Shown: positions 41,958 to 53,383, numbered from the stretch's first letter. The stretch is DNA of 64,000 nt from Siphonodentalium dalli (GCA_032622095.1 CP136063.1:83123980-83187979); one strand, 5' to 3'. Numbers and translations are program-made. The notes: generated by a model from the sequence alone, not told the origin.

Positions 41958-42260
41958 CACAGGGTGTTAATAACATATCTCAATAGTATTAAAATATAAT
42001 AAAACACAGGGTGTTAATAACATATCTCAATAGTATTAAAATATAATAAAACACAGGGTGTTAATAACATATCTCAAAATAGTATTAAAATATAATAAAA
42101 CACAGGGTGTTAATAACATATCTCAAAATAGTATTAAAATATAATAAAACACAGGGTGTTAATAACATATCTCAATAGTATTAAAATATAATAAAACACA
42201 GGGTGTTAATAACATATCTCAATAGTATTAAAATATAATAAAACACAGGGTGTTAATATA
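41958..42260 (+). repeat. Minisatellite array Q1, units of 47/49 bp
   Basis: Unit CACAGGGTGTTAATAACATA plus 'tctcaatagtattaaaatat' and 'aataaaa'. Starts at 41958, 42005, 42052, 42101, 42150, 42197 and a partial at 42244. The 49-bp units have an extra AA ('ctcaaaatagt'). The order of lengths is 47, 47, 49, 49, 47, 47. Confidence 0.97.
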
Positions 42261-42262
42261 CC

Positions 42263-42438
42263 AATAACTTGATTTTGGAGGGCGTTATGGTTTATTAACG
42301 GCCCTCCAGAAATGATTAACAGCCCGAGGGTTCATTAAAGGCCCGAGACGAAGTCGAGGGCCTTTAATGGCCCGAGGGCTGTTAATCATTTCTGGAGGGC
42401 CGTTAATAAACCATAACGCCCGACAAAATCAAGTTATT
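42263..42438. repeat. 176-bp GC-rich palindrome beside an inverted-repeat element
   Basis: Arms AATAACTTGATTTTGGAGGG and its complement continue through 'cgttatggtttattaacggc', 'cctccagaaatgattaacag' and 'cccgagggttcattaaaggc', with a GACGAAGTC loop. Arms differ at only a few bases. GC content stands out from the surroundings. Confidence 0.95.
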
Positions 42439-42439
42439 A

Positions 42440-42965
42440 CTATTATTACCACTTTCTGAAATGAAACCCAACTAGAACATAGATGAGTGAGTAGGCAACA
42501 ATATGTCAAATGAAATACATGTAATAACTCTTTTTTTCAAAACGATCACAATTCAAACCATGTGTCGTCTGTTCGTTGTCAAACAAATTGTCACGTGACT
42601 AATTATATTATTTACCACGAAAATAGGGACATATCTAACGAAAATTCAGTCAGAAATCTAATTTATTCCATTTGTTAGGCAACACTTACTTGTTGTTGGT
42701 CTGTTATTACATCATTTACATCTACTACTGTAAAATTTCAGTTTTATTCGTAATAATATACTATAAACTTGTTTTAACAGAAATTCCGAAATCCGAAATA
42801 AGGTTGCGTTCGATTGGATTTCTAGCAAATCGCAAACCGGATGCGGGCCGTTAATATCGTTAACGGCCCGCATCCGGTTTGATGCCGGGCGTTATGGCTT
42901 TTTACCGTTCGGGTAAAATACTGTTAATCTACTAGAGAATGCCCTCTAAAGTGGTAATAATAACA
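42440..42965. mobile_element. Uncharacterised element with short inverted ends, beside the palindrome
   Basis: Starts 'ttattaccactttctg' and ends 'ctctaaagtggtaataa', an inverted repeat of about 14 bp. It contains a second palindrome (about 42826-42890: GATGCGGGCCGTTAATATCG with ACGGCCCGCATCCGG). Ends of both palindromes share 'gggcgttatgg'. It splits the Q minisatellite into Q1 and Q2. Confidence 0.6.
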
Positions 42966-43627
42966 TATCTCAATAGTATTAAAATATAATAAAACACAGG
43001 GTGTTAATAACATATCTCAATAGTATTAAAATATAATAAAACACAGGGTGTTAATAACATATCTCAATAGTATTAAAATATAATAAAACACAGGGTGTTA
43101 ATAACATATCTCAATAGTATTAAAATATAATAAAACACAGGGTGTTAATAACATATCTCAATAGTATTAAAATATAATAAAACACAGGGTGTTAATAACA
43201 TATCTCAAAATAGTATTAAAATATAATAAAACACAGGGTGTTAATAACATATCTCAAAATAGTATTAAAATATAATAAAACACAGGGTGTTAATAACATA
43301 TCTCAAAATAGTATTAAAATATAATAAAACACAGGGTGTTAATAACATATCTCAAAATAGTATTAAAATATAATAAAACACAGGGTGTTAATAACATATC
43401 TCAAAATAGTATTAAAATATAATAAAACACAGGGTGTTAATAACATATCTCAAAATAATATTAAAATATAATAAAACACAGAGTGTTAATAACATATCTC
43501 AAAATAGTATTAAAATATAATAAAACACAGAGTGTTATAATATCATATCTCAAAATAGTATTAAAATATAATAAAACACAGGGTGTTAATAACATATCTC
43601 AAAATAGTATTAAAATACAATAAAAAC
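42966..43627 (+). repeat. Minisatellite array Q2, units of 47/49 bp
   Basis: CACAG starts at 42995, 43042, 43089, 43136, 43183, 43232, 43281, 43330, 43379, 43428, 43477, 43526 and 43577, preceded by a partial unit. Spacing switches from 47 to 49 bp after 43183 and stays there, with one 51-bp unit at the end. Later units have 'cagagtgtt' variants. Confidence 0.97.
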
Positions 43628-43636
43628 AGATATAGA

Positions 43637-43783
43637 GGATCTACAACGAGTCCCCAGTTTATAGCGGAATTTACAAAACGAGTCCAATTAAATTAGGTCT
43701 GGACCGAGCCTTTGGCGAGGTCCAGACCTAATTTACTGGACGAGTTTTGTAATTTCCGCTATAAACTGGGGACGAGTTGTAGA
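43637..43783. repeat. 147-bp palindrome beside an inverted-repeat element
   Basis: Arms ATCTACAACGAGTCCCCAGT...CTGGGGACGAGTTGTAGAT continue through 'ttatagcggaa' and 'tacaaaacgagtcca' and 'aattaggtctggac', with loop 'cgagcctttggcg'. Its layout next to 43788-44190 mirrors 42263-42438 next to 42440-42965. Confidence 0.93.
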
Positions 43784-43787
43784 TTCT

Positions 43788-44190
43788 ATTTATTACATGA
43801 TCCAAAACATCGACAAAACATACTTAAATCGACAAATGTGACGCGAAATTAACGTCGGCTTCTATAAGGCATGCGATGACGTTTCACGTAACTATTCATC
43901 ATTTTCCCGCGTAACGAAATAGTCCAAGATAAATACAGACTTTTTAGCGCATTTAATGGCGTATATTTAATGACATAACTTTTCAAACTCTTCATTCGTA
44001 ATAGTTTCTTGGAAAAATATTGGAAGCCATAGTATTTTGAGACGTGGCGTACGGAATGTTAACAGGTCGACAAACCGGAAGTCAAAGGTCACCTGGGACT
44101 ATTTCCTGTTATTAAACGAACGTTTAATATCACAATTTATAGAATGGGTTTATTGAATGGAATAAGGGTAGGATCATGTAATAAATTCAT
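43788..44190. mobile_element. Uncharacterised element with short inverted ends, beside the palindrome
   Basis: Left end 'tttattacatgatcc', right end 'ggatcatgtaataaa' (perfect 15 bp inverted). Interior includes 'cgacaaaacatacttaaatc' and no significant open frame. Also contains 'aaccggaagtcaaaggtcac'. Confidence 0.6.
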
Positions 44191-44385
44191 TTTGAGATGA
44201 ATAGAAAAGACAACTACAGGTATTTGTTGTCACACATTCTCTGTCCTGGCCGGAATAAGCAAGAACTTAGAAAACAAACATTTTATACCATCATATATCT
44301 TGTATACCAGTATACTATAGCATTGTCAGTGAATTTCACAGAATGAAGAAATCACGCCTTTATTGACTAACAAACTCATCTCGTT

Positions 44386-44931
44386 CAAGTCTGAGTTTAG
44401 TGTGCCTGTCATTTGCAGAATGAGGTCCACAGAGGGTGAATTTAGTGACGCTATCCTGCATAGCAGGCTAGCATCACTAAATTCACCTCTGGTGATCTCA
44501 TTCTGCATGGCCTCATCTGCTATGGGACATATAGACTCAGATTGAAGTTCCCAAATGGTGAATAGCGTGATTGGGAACCTCGATTATGCAATGTGTCGTC
44601 TGCCAATTTTGGGATATAGAGAAACTAAACTAAAAAAGACATAGATTCTATGTGAAGAAGTTTCTATAGAAATTTGATAATAAAGAAACTTTCCAGAGAA
44701 GATGAGGCCTATATCCCCCAAATTGGCTGACGAAAATTGCATAATCGATGTTCTGCAGTTGGTGTACAGCACAATATTCACCATTTGGGAACTTCAATCT
44801 GAGTCTATATCTCCCATAGCAGATGAGGCCAGGCAGACTGAGGTCACCAGAGGGTGAATTTGGTGATGCTAGCCTTCTATGCGTCACTAAATTCACCCTC
44901 ATGGGACCTCTTTCTGCAAATGACAGGCCTG
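44386..44931 (+). mobile_element. Family C hAT-like element, long subtype, near-perfect 8-bp duplication
   Basis: Left terminus CAAGTCTGAGTTTAGTGTGC; right terminus decayed ('tgacaggcctg'). Flanks ATCTCGTT (44378-44385) and ATCTCCTT (44932-44939) differ at one base. Hairpin 1 and hairpin 2 surround a central inverted pair ('gactcagattgaagttccc' against 'gggaacttcaatctgagtc'), so the whole element is a large imperfect palindrome. Confidence 0.88.
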
Positions 44932-45114
44932 ATCTCCTTAGATTGTATAATTAACAGTGATGAAAAGGTTTAGTTGGTAATCAAGCTGTTACTCAAGCCT
45001 CTTGATATAACAGTCTATCTCTCTCTTAATTCTATAATTGTCAATGCAGAGCGCGTGGACAGATAGCACGCAGCGATGGTCGATACCACGCAGTCAGGTA
45101 AGTTGTCCAGACAC

Positions 45115-45455
45115 ATTTTCTCACCTGGGATAATAGACCAGATTTAATTGTCAAATGATGTGTTGGATAGCAATAAATTGTCTCGGTGAACATCAGACAG
45201 CAATAAATCGTCTCCCTTGATGTATGTTAGTGATAAATTGCCCGATTGGACATTTTTAACAGAGTTACTGTGTGTGGGTGTGAAAACCCGTTAGATTAGT
45301 TACAATATATATTGGATAAAGGAAACGTGATGCGACATATTCAATGCCATTTGAATAAGATCAATATCAAGAATAAATTGAAGAATTTTAATTTCAGCTC
45401 GTAACAATGATCTTGATATCAAGCAATTCAGTAACATTAATTGTGAAAGGAGGCA
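45115..45455 (+). repeat. Local direct duplication P, copy 1 (partner 46131-46485)
   Basis: Shares 'gataatagaccagattt', 'gatgtgttggatagc', 'ttgcccgattgg', 'gttagattagttacaatata' and 'gcgacatattcaatgc' with 46131-46485. No coding pattern. Confidence 0.85.
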
Positions 45456-45514
45456 AGTGGGGAGTAATTTTGCTGCTGAGTTGGGGGAACTTTAGTGTAT
45501 CATAGTCCACCCAT

Positions 45515-45760
45515 ATATGTCCGTCCGCCTGAGCAGATGTTTCAGCCATAGTTTATCAGGTCTCAATGAAATTTGGTAACAATATTGGTCATCAGCAGGG
45601 CTTTCTGAGGCATATCCATCCTATTTTCCATTCTAGAGTTACTGCTCTTTGTTCATCTGGAAATATTGACTTTTTGCCTGTCCAAGCTGATATCTCAGCC
45701 ATAAAGGCCCCTGCAGACTTCACAGATCAGAGATCAATGACGTGTTGACAAGCTTCAGTC
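45515..45760 (+). repeat. Dispersed repeat with GTCC motif
   Basis: 'tatgtccgtccgcctgagca' then 'caatgaaatttggtaacaat', 'cagggctttctgag' and 'gagttactgctctttgttca'. This style of repeat is scattered through the window; the 60-codon frame across it is a repeat translation. Confidence 0.55.
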
Positions 45761-46130
45761 AACTATTGTTGGAAAACTGAATACAGGCAATTCATCCTTA
45801 ACTCATTTTACTCATCGCAATATAGGAGACATCATCTTCAAATTTTTATCAGTCAACAATATTCGTGACTGATTATTCTTTCGCATATTATTGTATTTTA
45901 ATATAACTATTTCTAAATACTACGATTCTCATAAACATTTACTATGCCAGGAATGCACTCCATATTTGGAAATGGTTTATTACGTCATGTTGGGAATGCC
46001 ACGTCATTGTAGAAATTAAATATAATGGACACATCCAGAGACATACATCCATTAGAAATAAAAGTCGGCTTTTCAAAGAGAATGGTAAGGATGTTGGCTA
46101 TCAGGAGGCTTTCATAGAAGAATAGACACC

Positions 46131-46485
46131 TTTTCTCTTCTAACCTGGTATAATAGACCAGATTTCATTGTCTCACAATGTGTTGGATAGCGATAAATTG
46201 TCTCCGCGAACAACAGACAGCGATAAATCATCTCCCTTGATGTATATTGGTGATAAATTGCCCGATTGGGCATTTTTAACAGAGTTGCTGTGTGTGGCCA
46301 GTGGGTGTGAAAACCTGTTAGATTAGTTACAATATATATTGGATGAAGGTCATTGAAGGAAAGCTGATGCGACATATTCAATGCTATTTCAATAAAATCA
46401 ATATCAAGCATATTATGAAGAATGTTCAACTCGTAACAATGATATTGATATCATGCAATTTACTACCTTTAATTATGAAAGGGGC
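46131..46485 (+). repeat. Local direct duplication P, copy 2
   Basis: About 85-90 percent like 45115-45455 by eye. A pair of shorter repeats ('aatagaaatttgggaacttaaatatatca' type, 46500 and 46606) follows. Confidence 0.85.
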
Positions 46486-46664
46486 CCAATTGTGCTGGCA
46501 AATTAGAAATTTGGGAACTTAAATATATCATGGAGATAAATTGAGAATGTCATTTTGTTAAAGATGCCAAGACCATTTGAACTGGGGAATAATTTTGCTG
46601 GCAAAATAGAAATTTGGGAACTTAAATATATCACAGACATAAATTTGGGATGCCATTTAAATGT

Positions 46665-48149
46665 TTCAAACAGGTATGTAAATAGATGATGTTCCAAAAA
46701 CTGATTAGAGCAACCATATCTTTGCAATGATTCAACCTATTCAAAGCCTGGAGAGGGCTTGAATTGCCATGAAGGGTTGCGTTAAATTTAGATTATAGGC
46801 AATAATACTGAGGCATTTTGACTGCTGCGATGCGTCCATTACTTTGTATTTGTTAACGCACACAAAGGAAACGTTCTTGTTTCAATGCAGTGTTAGGTGC
46901 AATGCATGTCTTATATGGCGTGCATCATGACATTTCTTCTTTTCGAAGCGACAAAGAATCGACTTGTATTTATGTCAATAAAGTGTTAGTTTTGACATTT
47001 GACAGGTTTGACATTATCGTAGAATTAATTTACTACGAAGTAAAGATTAACGACACACCAACCACCTAACAAACTTATTAGCTGCAATTATTAATCAGAG
47101 GCTCTGCATTATATGCAATGTATGCATTCATGTGAACGGTTTAACTCAGACAACGGATCGTGTCAACGCATTATACGAACCAATTCATTGGATTCAACGA
47201 ATTCATCAAAACGCTACTTGAATTTCAGCAATACTTGCACCACTTGTTGCACTCGTAATAGATTCTAATATGATTTTTATAGTATTAAATTCGGAGTCTT
47301 GGGGAAAAAATAAATAAATATTATTTCGGAGAATATTCTTTTGCCATTGGAAGATCTGCCCTGTCATAACTGAGACACTTGATAATTTTATCAAATAATT
47401 ATTCATTTTTCTCTGAACATGCTTCTAAAAAGTTAACCCTTTCTGTTCCCTTATGAAATTTATAGATAATAAGTTCAACAAACGACCATATTGATGTGAT
47501 CAAAATCTTGAGCTCTTTCCAATGTTAGTCATTTCGCTCCGTATGATTTTATAATTGTGTGGAGCCAGTTTTCTCCGGATATCCTGCTGTGTGTGTAAAA
47601 AAATTACTACACCAAATCCATTCTGTTCTGCGTCAATGGAAATCGCCGGCTCGTATAACGGCATCACACATCTCAAAGGAAACCAATACATCGCGAGGCT
47701 GCAAATCTTTTGTTGTCCCGATCAAGATTGGGGAGGTTAAATTATCGGTCTCCTCTGGTCTCTTGTTGACTCTCCTACTCAATCAGTCCACAGCAATTAA
47801 TCAATAGACCTATTGCATTGATGTCATCGATTTCACTGACATTTAGCTGCCAGGGGTTTTATCGTGACTTCAGCTGTTTGCTGAGTGTATGTGAATTTTA
47901 ATTGCTTAATCTCTTCGTTAAGAATCATTTCTAAACTATTTTTTTGGTTTGTAATGGATTCAATATTCAATATGAAGGATTGAATAACTGATTCTTAATT
48001 GTGTCATATTTCTTGGTTTTCCAATTGGCAGAGGCTACTAAAAACTGGATTAATTCTTGGATGTTGGATCTAAAGTTGCTTTGGTCCTTACTTCTCATTT
48101 TCAACTGTCTCATACACTTGAATGCATGCATTTAAATAATCTTCAGATA
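46665..48149. other. Long stretch without gene; one E fragment
   Basis: AT-rich. At 47433-47510 'ttaaccctttctgttccctt' followed by 'gataataagttcaacaaacg' is a shortened family E end. Small opposing frames at 47500-47807 show no domain. Confidence 0.45.
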
Positions 48150-48153
48150 TTAA

Positions 48154-48624
48154 AGGTACTCAATCCGATCAGACTGTCCCCATATCATCAAGTTACAACA
48201 ACAACAACAACATTTCTTCAAGATATACATTAGTTATCAGAATCGATTAATTACAACAAAATAATGCTAACCATTGTCGAATATGGTATCAAATTTCCCA
48301 AAAGGTGTTATTTATCAACATGTTGTTTAACGAAATATGGCCGTATTATTACTTGATTATCACGAAATTTGGCAGTATTACCAGTTGATTTTAGTGTTAT
48401 CCATCTTCATCCTCAATTTTGTCCAAGACCGTCGCGTTGATGACCTTTTTCCAGGCCACAAATAAGTACACATCTCAAGAAATAACAAATTAAAAAAATT
48501 GATATCTGATCGTTCTGAGCTTTGAAGGGTGGGTTCCTCGACTCTAATCAAATATTTTTTGCCCCCCCCCGCCCCCAAGCCAAAGAAATAGTAATTTGGG
48601 AGCGTTAATTCGGATTATGCATCT
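48154..48624 (+). mobile_element. Family K element, TTAA-flanked, 471 bp
   Basis: TTAA at 48150-48153 and 48625-48628. Left end AGGTACTCAATCCGATCAGA; right end decayed ('ttcggattatgcatct'). Body parallels 35848-36289, with an extra 'ttggcagtattaccagttga' block. Confidence 0.85.
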
Positions 48625-48820
48625 TTAAATGGATAATGTGTGCCTATTTCAGTGTCTCAAAATGATATTTCAGTACCCTGGCATACTAGTAATGCCCCCA
48701 GGGGAATGTGAACTCTCTTATTACCGAAAAATCCAACCACATGCACACCAACATATTAAACATTTTAACATATTAATCCTTACTATACTGAATATATTCT
48801 CCCATTCAACTACAACAGTA

Positions 48821-49037
48821 TACAGTAACGCCCTAAGTAATTGACCCATTAACCACAGCAGAATTATGGGTAACTTTTCAGGATTTAGTCGGAAATATGG
48901 CTTGTTGCCATTCATCGGAAAGCTCTCCCCGAGAGCTTTCCGATGAATGGCAACAAGCCATATTTCCGACTAAATCCTGAAAAGTTACCCATAATTCTGC
49001 TGTTGTTAAAGGGTCGATTACTTAGGGCGTTACTGTA
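48821..49037. mobile_element. Family A MITE, full length, A2 subtype
   Basis: TACAGTAACGCCCTAAGTAA to 'ttacttagggcgttactgta': both ends carry the paired changes C/G and G/C against the usual CAGTAATGCCCTAA. Complete hairpin, apex 'ctctccccgagag'. Confidence 0.94.
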
Positions 49038-49039
49038 CT

Positions 49040-49245
49040 TTGGAATGGTCTATCACTGGTATTCATTTGGAGGAATATTCAGGTGATAAAAGCAGACTCC
49101 AAATGAATCAATATATAAATTATAAGTGCAGAAGTATTCACATTCATTGGTGGGAAATGTTCATGTGGTCCTTTGTTGAACTTATTATCTGAACAATTCC
49201 AAAGGGGACTAATCATCAATGAATATTTAATAATGAAAGGGTTAA
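49040..49245 (+). mobile_element. Family E element, copy 3
   Basis: Blocks 'ggaatggtctatcactggta', 'ttggtgggaaatgttcatgt' and 'gttgaacttattatctgaac', right end 'tcatcaatgaatatttaata' and GAAAGGGTTAA (TTAA 49242-49245). Begins right after an A element. Confidence 0.72.
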
Positions 49246-49249
49246 AGTG

Positions 49250-49792
49250 AAAGTGTTAAAATACATAATATAGTTAACTGGAACCAAGAGATAACTTAAC
49301 GGTCTCATTCCCGGAATAAAGATTATCGAGATTTCAGAAACTACAATAATGCAAAAAGTGAACTATCTTGTTCTACAATCGAACTTAATTAGTCATGTAT
49401 AAATATGCGAATTTATCTGCCAGCAAGAGTCACTGCATGTACAGGTAGTTCATGTTTACTAATTGTTTGTGTGTTTGTAAATTTATATAGTCCATGTATA
49501 CTAATGACATTGTTTGTTGCCACTTGCAAGATTATTTAATGTGGACCTTGCGTTTTGAAAAGCTGTAGTTGTGTAATGTTTTTAGTGTGAAATTTTACAT
49601 TCATTGGAGTAAATCAACAATTAACATTCTTGGATTACAGACACAAACACTGAACCTAGAAAACTATAAGCTCCATTAACTGGTTTCCATTTTAATGCCT
49701 GGGCAAACTAGAACAGCCCCCCCCTAAAATAATGTCACTTGATCCACAGGGCCAAGGATTACAATCTTACTATAGGACCACTTCTGGCTGTT
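49250..49792. other. No gene seen
   Basis: AT-rich unique-looking DNA. Confidence 0.4.
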
Positions 49793-49974
49793 TACAGTAA
49801 TTGCCCTAAATAATCGACTCCTTAACCACAGCAGAATTATGGGTAATTTTTCAGGATTTAGTCATAAATATGGTTTGTTGCCATTCATCGGAAAGCTCTC
49901 ACTGACTAAATCCTGAAAAATTACCCATAATTCTGCTGCTGTTAAGGAGTCAATTATATATTTAGTGCTAACTG
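49793..49974. mobile_element. Family A MITE, apex partly deleted
   Basis: 'tacagtaattgccctaaata' at the left with one inserted T. The right arm has lost its apex half: 'ggaaagctctcactgactaa' joins directly to TCCTGAAAAATTACCC. Right end 'tatatatttagtgctaactg' is decayed. Confidence 0.85.
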
Positions 49975-50110
49975 CTGATAAAGGAATGACTCCTAAGTTG
50001 GATATCTGTGTTTATAGGGTTGGACTCTTGTATAATTGTTTACATTTAACACTAAACCTAATTACTCAAAATGCTGAACACATTCTCACTTGGAAAATCA
50101 ATTAAGTATA

Positions 50111-52250
50111 ATAGTCTAGGCTGTGCTGGGGGGCGATCGTCGCACATCGGGGGAATTTATGCGACCATCATTTTCTTATGGGAAAATTACTCTAGTTTTC
50201 GAATTCAGAGGGCGCCGAGCCGAGATAGGTGACAAAATATAACTTTTCACTATGTTTCATAGGGTACCCTACCTAAAAAATGACATATTTTCAAAGGTTA
50301 ACAGGCATTAGCCAACTGGTTAAGAGGGCAGCAACATCGGAAAGATTGTAAACATATTTGCAAAATATGGAACGAATATAGACACTTAATCAGATTCAAC
50401 ATCGTTTTCCTGCTTTCGTTCTGATTTCGTGACGTCATGGTAAAATATGTAGCGTGACGCGTCAAAAACTCATGGCGATTCAGACAAAGTGGTGTGCGTC
50501 AACTCTGTGCAAAGATAGCATATCTGTCGAATTCTTCCAAGTTATATATTTTTGGAAATGGAAGGGTACCCCCTATATAATGATGTTCATACTTACATTA
50601 TATCTTTCCTAGTATTGACATAATAGACAAAAACTTAACCCTCCCCCCAATTTCACAAATAACCACATATATGTGTCTATGCAGTTTGTGTCCACCAAAT
50701 AAATTGACAAAAAATGCACAGTTTACCTTTTCATATTGGATAGAATCGTACGGCGACACTGATAATGTAAAACATCGTTCAAATCCTAGATTAGGAAGGT
50801 AATATAAAATCCAAGATGGCGTCCAAGATGGCCGCCAATTTTTATATTGACACTCTATACACCAGATGTATGGTAACCGGACTAGATCATCAACTCTGTG
50901 CAAATATAGCATATCTGTCGAATTCTTCCAAGTTAAATATTTTTGCAAATGGAAGGGTATTGCCTACAAAATGATGTTCCTATCTTTATTATATATCTCC
51001 AAATGGTAAACTAATCGAGAAAAGCTTAACCCTCACCCCAATTTCACAAATATCCACTTAAATGCACCCATGCAGGTTGTTTCCAATAAAACATCGACAA
51101 TGCACATTTTGTAGTGTCATATAGGGCAGAACCATCCGGGGACATGGATAATGAAAAATCCAAGATGGCGTCCAAGATGTCTGCCAAGTTTAATAGCGGC
51201 ACTCTGTGCACACTGAGTGTGCGCACCGGTTGTAACTGATCTTTATTTCATAGAGGCTGTATTGTAATATGTATAAGTCAACTGGTTACGTAAAACCAAT
51301 GATGGAGACCAAAATGGCCGCCATAAAACTAAAAAATGTTCCGATAAAATTACCTGCTTCCGAGTTGCAATGTTATTTCATCGGCATGTTATGAGTTTTG
51401 TAGCTTATTCGTTCGTGCATATATGTCTGTTGATAATGTGATCAGAATCCAATAAAACTGTTGGCATTGAGAAATTAAATGCTCATTTTATTTCTCAAAA
51501 TCGACATGCAATGCCAAATTGCCACAATGGGATTAGTGTTTCAACCTGACATCCATTTTGTGGTATACAAGTCAACGTTCTGCTTGGTGATGAAACTGCT
51601 GACTTTTATATTAGTACAATAAGAATTGAAGCTACAATGCCGACTACATATACATATTCAATCCTCAATAACCAATGTAGGTGTCCACGGTAATGACTCA
51701 TTAGACCCGCTTACACAAACCGTCAAGCAATAACAACCAATTTAGAATCCTGATAAGTGCGGGTATGCAAAGAATGGACAATTTATTTTATATATCTCAT
51801 CAATGTTGTCAATGCGTACTGGGGTAATTGATTTTCACGTTCATTGGAGTGATGTTCTATTGAAATAACCGAAACAAATCTCAAACAAATCTGACAAAAT
51901 ACGTATCTGTGTCGTTTTATTCTCGCTATGGTCCCATCAGACGTGGATTTATGCTTATTTACTTAAGCAGTTCATTTGAGTATTTGCTTATCTGTACTTA
52001 ATGCTATGCCGCTTGATATGCGTGGTTGCGGGTGTATTAATTATTTTATTGAATACACATTGACGACCAATAGTATAATTATTGTCCTGCTAATGTACTA
52101 TAGATATTGTATGTCCGAGTAGTGGCTGATGCCTTCGGCGAGTTATATATATGCATTCGCTTCCATATTATTTTATATCTTCCCGGCTGTCCAGAATTCG
52201 CGTTGCTATCACAATATATTTATACACATTATATGCATTCAGTATTTAAC
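50111..52250 (+). repeat. Left arm of the 6-kb inverted repeat
   Basis: Outer part 50112-50890 pairs with 55324-56101. Inner matches include 'aatatgtataagtcaactgg' against the complement of 55264-55290, 'accaaaatggccgccataaa', 'ctgacatcca', 'attgaagctacaatgccgac' and 'tttacttaagcagttc'. It carries an extra tandem block at about 50894-51220 that the right arm lacks. Confidence 0.85.
50502..51220 (+). repeat. Tandem duplication within the left arm
   Basis: Unit 1 (about 50497-50875) and unit 2 (about 50888-51215) share 'aactctgtgcaaatatagca', 'tatctgtcgaattcttccaa', 'tttgcaaatggaagggta', 'caatttcacaaata', 'ccactta/ccacata', 'aaaatccaagatggcgtcca' and 'gcgcaccggt/ggtaaccgga'. They are moderately diverged. 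The right arm keeps only one unit. Confidence 0.82.
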
Positions 52251-53207
52251 TTCATACAAGGCATTGGTCATTTTAAATAATATCAAGTTACTTGGAGCTT
52301 ACCCCAAGAATGTTGCACAGAACCACTTTCACGTTTGGTTGGAACAGGTAGAATATTATCAAAACTGACCCCTCATTTGTAAATACTAATGCTTTAAATG
52401 ATAACGGTAAGTGTGAGGCCGTGGTATTGATTGTGCTAAGTCCCATGAAATTTGGATCCATGAAAGTTGGTCTCACACTGTAGGTATCACACGACTCTCC
52501 GTCACACGTACCCAACTATGATAATCACGTACAGTACTCGAATGGGATAAAACTATATCATCCAATTTATATATCAGTATGGAGCAATCTCGGCAATTAA
52601 CCAAAGATGAAAAGTACAAGGATTAGAAAGCCACACAGTTAGAAGACGTGCTCAAAATGTCATATACTCAGTTGCTCAGCATTAGAATGGTGATTGTCAT
52701 ACTAAATGTGTCCCTTTCACTGATGCTGATCAATTTCAAGCAACGGGATGACAACTCGTTGGTCACATGTTATCAGCCATAGCCGCGGAATTAGTTTTTA
52801 ATCAAAATAGAGTATAACCGCTACAGGTAGGACATTCTCAAGAAATATAGTAGCCGTGGAGTACTTTTAACACAAACAATAATTAGCAGCTCCTTTGCAC
52901 GATCGCCAATTTTCTGCAATGGAACAACCTATACGTATCTGATATATGTCAAATATTCATGATTGTGGTAATTGTCCCCAGGATACATTTTACGATATGC
53001 GTGAACCAGTTATATGTATCTGACCGAAAGCATATATGCAAGCATGCGATTATCACAAATATCAGATAATGTACATAGGTGTGGTAGTTATTGCGTGCAT
53101 TCATCTAAGTAGACGTCCCAGAAAACAATTGATTTAAATCCTTATTTTAGCTTAATATTGAGGAATTTGAAGCCGTAATGGGTCGGTATATTTTGAGTAA
53201 GTTTACC

Positions 53208-53383
53208 TTGTGAGCACCATACAATCAAACCAGGTTCCATCGTTGCATGTGGCGACGGTCCTATATTCGACAATGACACACGTTCTTGTTTGAATGTTGG
53301 ATTGAATGTATGACATATATAGACAATCGCAGTCGAACATTTGATGGCTGTTTGACCTATTTGCTCATAATATGGATTCTTCT
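53208..53383 (-). CDS. Candidate isolated exon in the loop of the inverted repeat
   Basis: Minus-strand open frame of 95 codons (53142-53429), the only one in the loop with a protein-like composition: NPYYEQIGQTAIKCSTAIVY, then ICHTFNPTFKQERVSLSN, then ATMEPGLIVWCSQG. On the minus strand 'ccatgtcgcag' precedes it (a possible acceptor) and 'cacaaggtaaac' ends it (a possible donor), which would give an exon of about 176 bases. Three cysteines are present. I recognise no domain, and chance cannot be excluded at this length. Confidence 0.2.

Noticed and set aside
41958-43627. Regularly spaced repeats as a CRISPR array
   Set aside because: The whole 47/49-bp period is conserved, with no variable spacers.
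50311-50335. tRNA-like A box 'tagccaactggttaagaggg' in the left arm
   Set aside because: No B box follows at the right distance, and the right-arm copy is mutated; treated as coincidence.
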